From Oxyruncus cristatus (lineage: Eukaryota > Chordata > Aves > Passeriformes > Cotingidae), in NCBI GenBank assembly GCA_013399855.1, contig VXAY01004946.1, positions 353,606-417,605 of the forward strand: 64,000 bases of DNA, read 5' to 3'. The notes under the pieces were generated by a model. That model was not told where the DNA came from. It did no database searches and worked only from the letters and a program-made list of their open reading frames with translations. Positions within the stretch are counted from its first letter, which is position 1. Each line of letters starts with the position of its first letter. A program made the position numbers and the translations under genes. Positions 60,257 to 64,000 of this stretch are shown piece after piece.

Positions 60257-60720
60257 CTAGTTTAGATCATCACATTCTTCCATGATGATAAATTTCTTAG
60301 GCCAGAGGTCACATTTTCCAATGGTGTTATCGAAAGCATTGCAATTTATCCTGTCACATATAGAACAGGGGTTGGATTGCTGCTTAAGATTTATAGTTAC
60401 TGGCCTAAGCTGTATCAAAGCTGCTGCTAGGACTACGAGGACGACATTCTGTAAATTGCTGAATGCAGGACAGAAATACAGAACAATGGTGGCTAATTTA
60501 ATCTTTAGCTGTAGATTAAGATGAATCATAAAAATTATCTGGAAATCTTGTTCTGGTTTAGCCTGTTGACTGAATGCTCTTCTTCTCCTTTTAACAAGAC
60601 TTACCAAGAGTCAAGTACAAAGATAACAGCCTTCACCCCTGAAGCGATACTGAACAGCAGACGAACAACAGTCTGTACAGTTGCTGCCCCTGGAAGCAGA
60701 AACTCGTACCTTTTCAACAT
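60257..60720 (-). CDS. Candidate small two-exon gene, function unknown
   Basis: On the minus strand an ATG at 60720-60718 (A at -3) opens 38 codons that end, with two bases over, at the donor CTTG|GTAAGT (exon 60720-60605). A 146-base intron ends in the pyrimidine-rich 'ttctgtcctgcattcag'. Exon 2 (60458-60257) completes a Cys codon and reads 66 more residues to TAG. AATAAATAAA begins two bases after the stop. The 105-residue product would have hydrophobic segments at about 7-36 and 43-56 and a polar tail with cysteines at 70, 73, 78, 88 and 101 (CSICDRINC and later). No family recognised. A 116-codon unspliced frame also covers 60607-60257, and a 128-codon frame overlaps on the other strand, so chance remains a serious alternative. 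Confidence 0.2.
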
Positions 60721-60848
60721 CCTGCCAGATCATAAGCAGCAAAGAAACCCAATTTTAAGACACCACAGCAAAATTCAGTCACACATGGTGTTATGCTCTC
60801 TAAATTATACAACTATATCGATTTATTTACGTAAGTCTCTACTCTCAG

Positions 60849-60887
60849 CTGATCACTTGTGTGATTTATGCAACTGCTCCACAACAG
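60849..60887 (+). other. Possible 39-base micro-exon
   Basis: A pyrimidine-rich acceptor ending 'tctctactctcag' and the near-ideal donor ACAG|GTAAGA bound 39 bases, a multiple of three. All that supports it is the pair of splice signals. It lies on the strand opposite the small candidate gene at 60257-60720. Confidence 0.2.
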
Positions 60888-60907
60888 GTAAGAACCTGAA
60901 GCAGTAA

Positions 60908-63610
60908 ATTGGTCATCGCTGCCTGTATGAATTTTTCTGCATTGCTGTTCCAAATAACAATAGTTTTGAATAATAAATGACAATGAGCACTTTTCATAGT
61001 GAATGTTGAAATAATTGTGTTCCTGTTCTTTAGCAAAGTCTTACTTTTGCAATTTATATACTTATATACCTCATTCTTATGTATTTTAATCAAAAGCAAA
61101 GAGCAGAACACTGAAGATGCTTATTAGTTATATATAAAGACTTAAAATCCTTCAATTATCTCCTCTTTTCACCCTTCTGTCCTGGAATACTTGCAGTGTG
61201 AAAAAGTATCGCTGCCACAGAAACAAAGAAAAGAGAACAAAGAAAAGATAAAGATATTAAAAAAATATAGACTCTGCTACTGAAATTCAATCTCACCTTC
61301 AATCCCTTTATATAATTTTATTTAGTGCCAAACAAGGAACAGTATAGTAGTAAAAACAACCATGTGGCATGGTTTTTAAACTCTGAAGTTGAGATGGTCA
61401 GCAACTGACGAGTTAAAGCTTGCTTTATTTCCTCATCAGCCAGAAGGCTTAGGACACCCAGATATGAAACAGCCTAAGATAACAGTATTTGTTATTTTCT
61501 TATTAACTTTTTAAAACAAAACCTCCTACACGCCTTCTTGCATTTCAGTTGCTTTCTGCTTTATGTATTTTTTTCTTTTTCTACAGTCACAGTGTGTATT
61601 GTGTTTGTAAGCTCAAGGATTATCTGTCAATTTTGTACTCAGAACTTTTAAAAAAGCTGTTATTTAGGGGAAAAGGTCTTACAGTCAACAAAAAAATTAA
61701 AAGATAAAAGGAAGTCAATGGAAATAGGGTTCCTTTTTATCACAAGAGAAAACAGTGCAGATAATTAGAAAATCTTTGAAAAATTCTTTTGCATCATTTT
61801 AATTTCTGAATCATTATAATTTCAGTGATGCTTTTGTCATTGTGCAATACTTATAATTTTTGTTCCAATCTATATTTTTCATATATGTTGATCAGAAGGA
61901 AAAAAAAACCTTAAAACTTAATTAAGCTTCTTATTTTTGCTTTTCATGAATATTCTAGCCAATTAGCTGTTTTGCATTATCTTTTAAAACATCTGAAGGA
62001 TTATCCTTGGAAAGATAAATTTAAATCTAAATACTTGTACTAAAACCTTGACTATATTCACCCAAGTAAGGGGAGGAAATACAGTGTGACTTATACAAAC
62101 AAGTCTCAGCATTACAGATCATACTGTAACTTCATGAAAACCCTCTGATATAAATACATCTAAAGAAGTACTACAGAATTCAGCATATTTTATGTTTTTG
62201 CACAGTATTTGCATTTCATGAGATTTAAGCTTTCACATACCTTTCCATTGTCTTTATGTATTTGTTCATAGCTATTTGTTGTGGAAAACTGATAAATGTT
62301 TGGAGTTGAAGAAAGCCCAGCATTCCAGACCTGTTTAAAACTTACTCAAGGGGGCAGAAAGGGTATTCAGAAGCTCCCTTTAAATTTCTTTTATCAACAG
62401 AGAAAGTACTATATATATCTTACAAACTGGCATAATCATCCATAATGACTGATATTCTTGCAGATGAAATGAGCAGTCCTCCCAAACAAACAAGCAAGTC
62501 TTGATTATTCAGCTTGAGGCTGATACGTGGTAACAACTAATTCCCCACTCTGTAAGCACCAGCTGTCAGAATCTCCTTCAAGCTCTTAGTAGTAGGGAGT
62601 CGGTGCTATAGATTGATGTTCATGTACAACAAAGTGTAGGACTGGGTTAAAAATTATAAAGGTGAGTGCATGTTCAAGATGGTATTTTCAAAACCAAGAT
62701 TTATGACTTCTACTTTTGGTAAGACATCCTGTAATTGTTGTACTTTCCTCCTCCACCTACTCTCATTGTGCGTAGATGAATACACACATAATTAAAAATA
62801 CCTTGCTATGTCCATTTAAAACGACAATACTCTGATAATTACATGTAAGGAACAAACATATATGCTAAATAGGTGTAGGATATCTGAACAGTGTGCTTTA
62901 TTCCAGTGCTCACTTCTGCTCTATGCGGAATTCTTCAAGGCTTCACATTCCCAACAGTTACAGTGTAGAACAGACAAAGAATTCATAGCCTCATATAAAG
63001 CTTGTGAGTTGTATCACCCTCCAAAACTTTATCAAATCCACCGATTTGCCTGCTACATTGACCTATCAGTAACTAAAATTTTGCGAAGTATATACATTTT
63101 TACACAATGCCAAGGTCTAGTCTGGCATGCAAAGCTGCACCAATCCCAAGTGTTTCATTTTTTTCTCTGTTTCTGTCCACATCTGCAAAAGGCTGAGTTC
63201 ACCCAAGTAAGCATGTAACCTCTAAACTCACTGTAAAGAAAGTCAGTGCTTCTGCGTGAATGTTTAGCAAAAGACATTTACAGTTCTGTAAGCACTGGTG
63301 AGGACACAAGATGAACAGGGACTTTGTACTCACTTTTAGTGTATCTCTCTCACACTGGTAAAGATGGAGCAGCTAGCAGTTTGCATTATGCTGCAGTAAT
63401 AACATTATATTAATATTTTAAACAGAACTCCTTTAGTTCAGAGTAAAAGGTATCCATAAAGTCCAATTGTCTTTCCAGCAATCTTTTAAAGTATCACTGT
63501 GCCAGGGAATGTTAAATGTGTTTTTCCAGGATGATTTCCTAGGCCAAGAAAGTTATATAGATTGTTATGTTGTTCCCATACCCGGATAATTATGCAGAAA
63601 GTTCCGTGAT
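60908..63610. other. AT-rich stretch, nothing firm
   Basis: A 118-codon plus-strand frame at 62862-63218 has a composition typical of chance frames (rich in Cys, His, Phe, Gln) and no supporting signals. No mobile element was recognised. Confidence 0.5.
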
Positions 63611-63674
63611 TTCTTTTGTTTGTTTGTTTAGTTTTAAGTTTTGGTTTGGTTTTGTTACTCTTGGTTTTTGTTAG
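63611..63674. repeat. G/T-rich low-complexity tract
   Basis: TTTG and TTGG words with few A or C bases, in the same orientation class as the tracts near 22.9, 46.8 and 58.3 kb. Confidence 0.75.
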
Positions 63675-64000
63675 TTGATGTGTGTATGTGACTTGCTGTT
63701 CACAAGAGACATGTAACGCACATACAGAATCACTAGTTTGTAGACAGGCACTACAGACTGAAGAGAGCAGTTTTTAAGGTTTTCTAAGAATATTAGCTAC
63801 ATTACCACTTACTCAATGCTATAAAAATAATGTCATATCCATCTAGGATTATTTAAAAAAGCCCCAAACATTGTCATGTATGTAACATAGTAAGCTATGT
63901 TATTTTGATCTCAAACAGGAATGTCTTACCTTTTTGTAAGCTAGGTTGGAGGTTTGGGGACAGGTTCTTCTTGCTCAGTTGGAACACTACACAGAGTGTT
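63675..64000. other. Non-coding stretch to the window end
   Basis: Nothing recognised. Confidence 0.5.

Noticed and set aside
60257..60720. Resemblance of part of the minus-strand candidate to a GTPase such as SRPRB or ARF (the 'AVIFVLDS' stretch)
   Set aside because: The expected NKxD nucleotide-binding motif and the P-loop are absent, and the rest does not align; the likeness covers only about ten residues.
62862..63218. 118-codon plus-strand open frame
   Set aside because: Rich in Cys, His and Phe with no recognisable motif, no AATAAA close by and no exon partner; its length is within what AT-rich DNA of this size can give by chance in six frames.
1..64000. CRISPR arrays, bacterial operons, tRNA or rRNA genes
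   Set aside because: No regularly spaced repeats, no ribosome-binding-site/ORF organisation and no tRNA box-B-like sequence or rRNA stretches were seen; the sequence is vertebrate nuclear DNA.

Overview
This looks like AT-rich nuclear DNA from a bird. The main evidence is several CR1 LINE fragments of avian type, some ending in the CR1 tail octamers (ATTCTGTG), and two LTRs of the kind that is abundant in bird genomes. There is no bacterial-style gene packing. Reading frames are short and mostly fit chance. I saw no tRNA, rRNA or CRISPR structure. Most of the window reads as intron or intergenic sequence. All identifications come from reading the bases and from remembered family consensus; no database search was possible.

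Mobile elements: CR1 fragments lie at 6317-6499 (+), 7883-9033 (-), 19465-19652 (+), 25410-25918 (+), 39900-41859 (+, reverse-transcriptase part), 45983-46022 (-), 46365-46728 (-) and 58778-59280 (-, an old type shared with turtles and crocodiles). A near full-length solo LTR sits at 15479-16009 (-) and part of a second LTR type at 43964-44310 (-). The CR1 at 39900 appears to be cut by an unidentified insert of about 0.9 kb (41860-42748).

Simple sequence: a perfect 23-copy TCTA array (4237-4328), a 45-base A run (54425-54469), TA/TG-rich tracts near 36.8 and 53.9 kb, and a set of G/T-only or A/C-only tracts (22845, 46785, 48921, 58298, 63611).

Candidate genes: the most interesting reading is a chain of three plus-strand exons, 14101-14184, 32004-32068 and 43839-43928. 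Each has good splice signals and one open frame, and the phases match across both junctions. Together they would give a 78-residue, lysine-rich, cysteine-free C-terminus ending at a stop at 43926-43928. The 3' UTR would then run through the antisense LTR to poly(A) signals near 44.57 kb. If real, this is the 3' end of a gene that starts upstream of the part seen here. A second, weaker candidate is a compact two-exon minus-strand gene at 60720-60257 (105 residues, with an AATAAA just after the stop). Neither was matched to a known protein.
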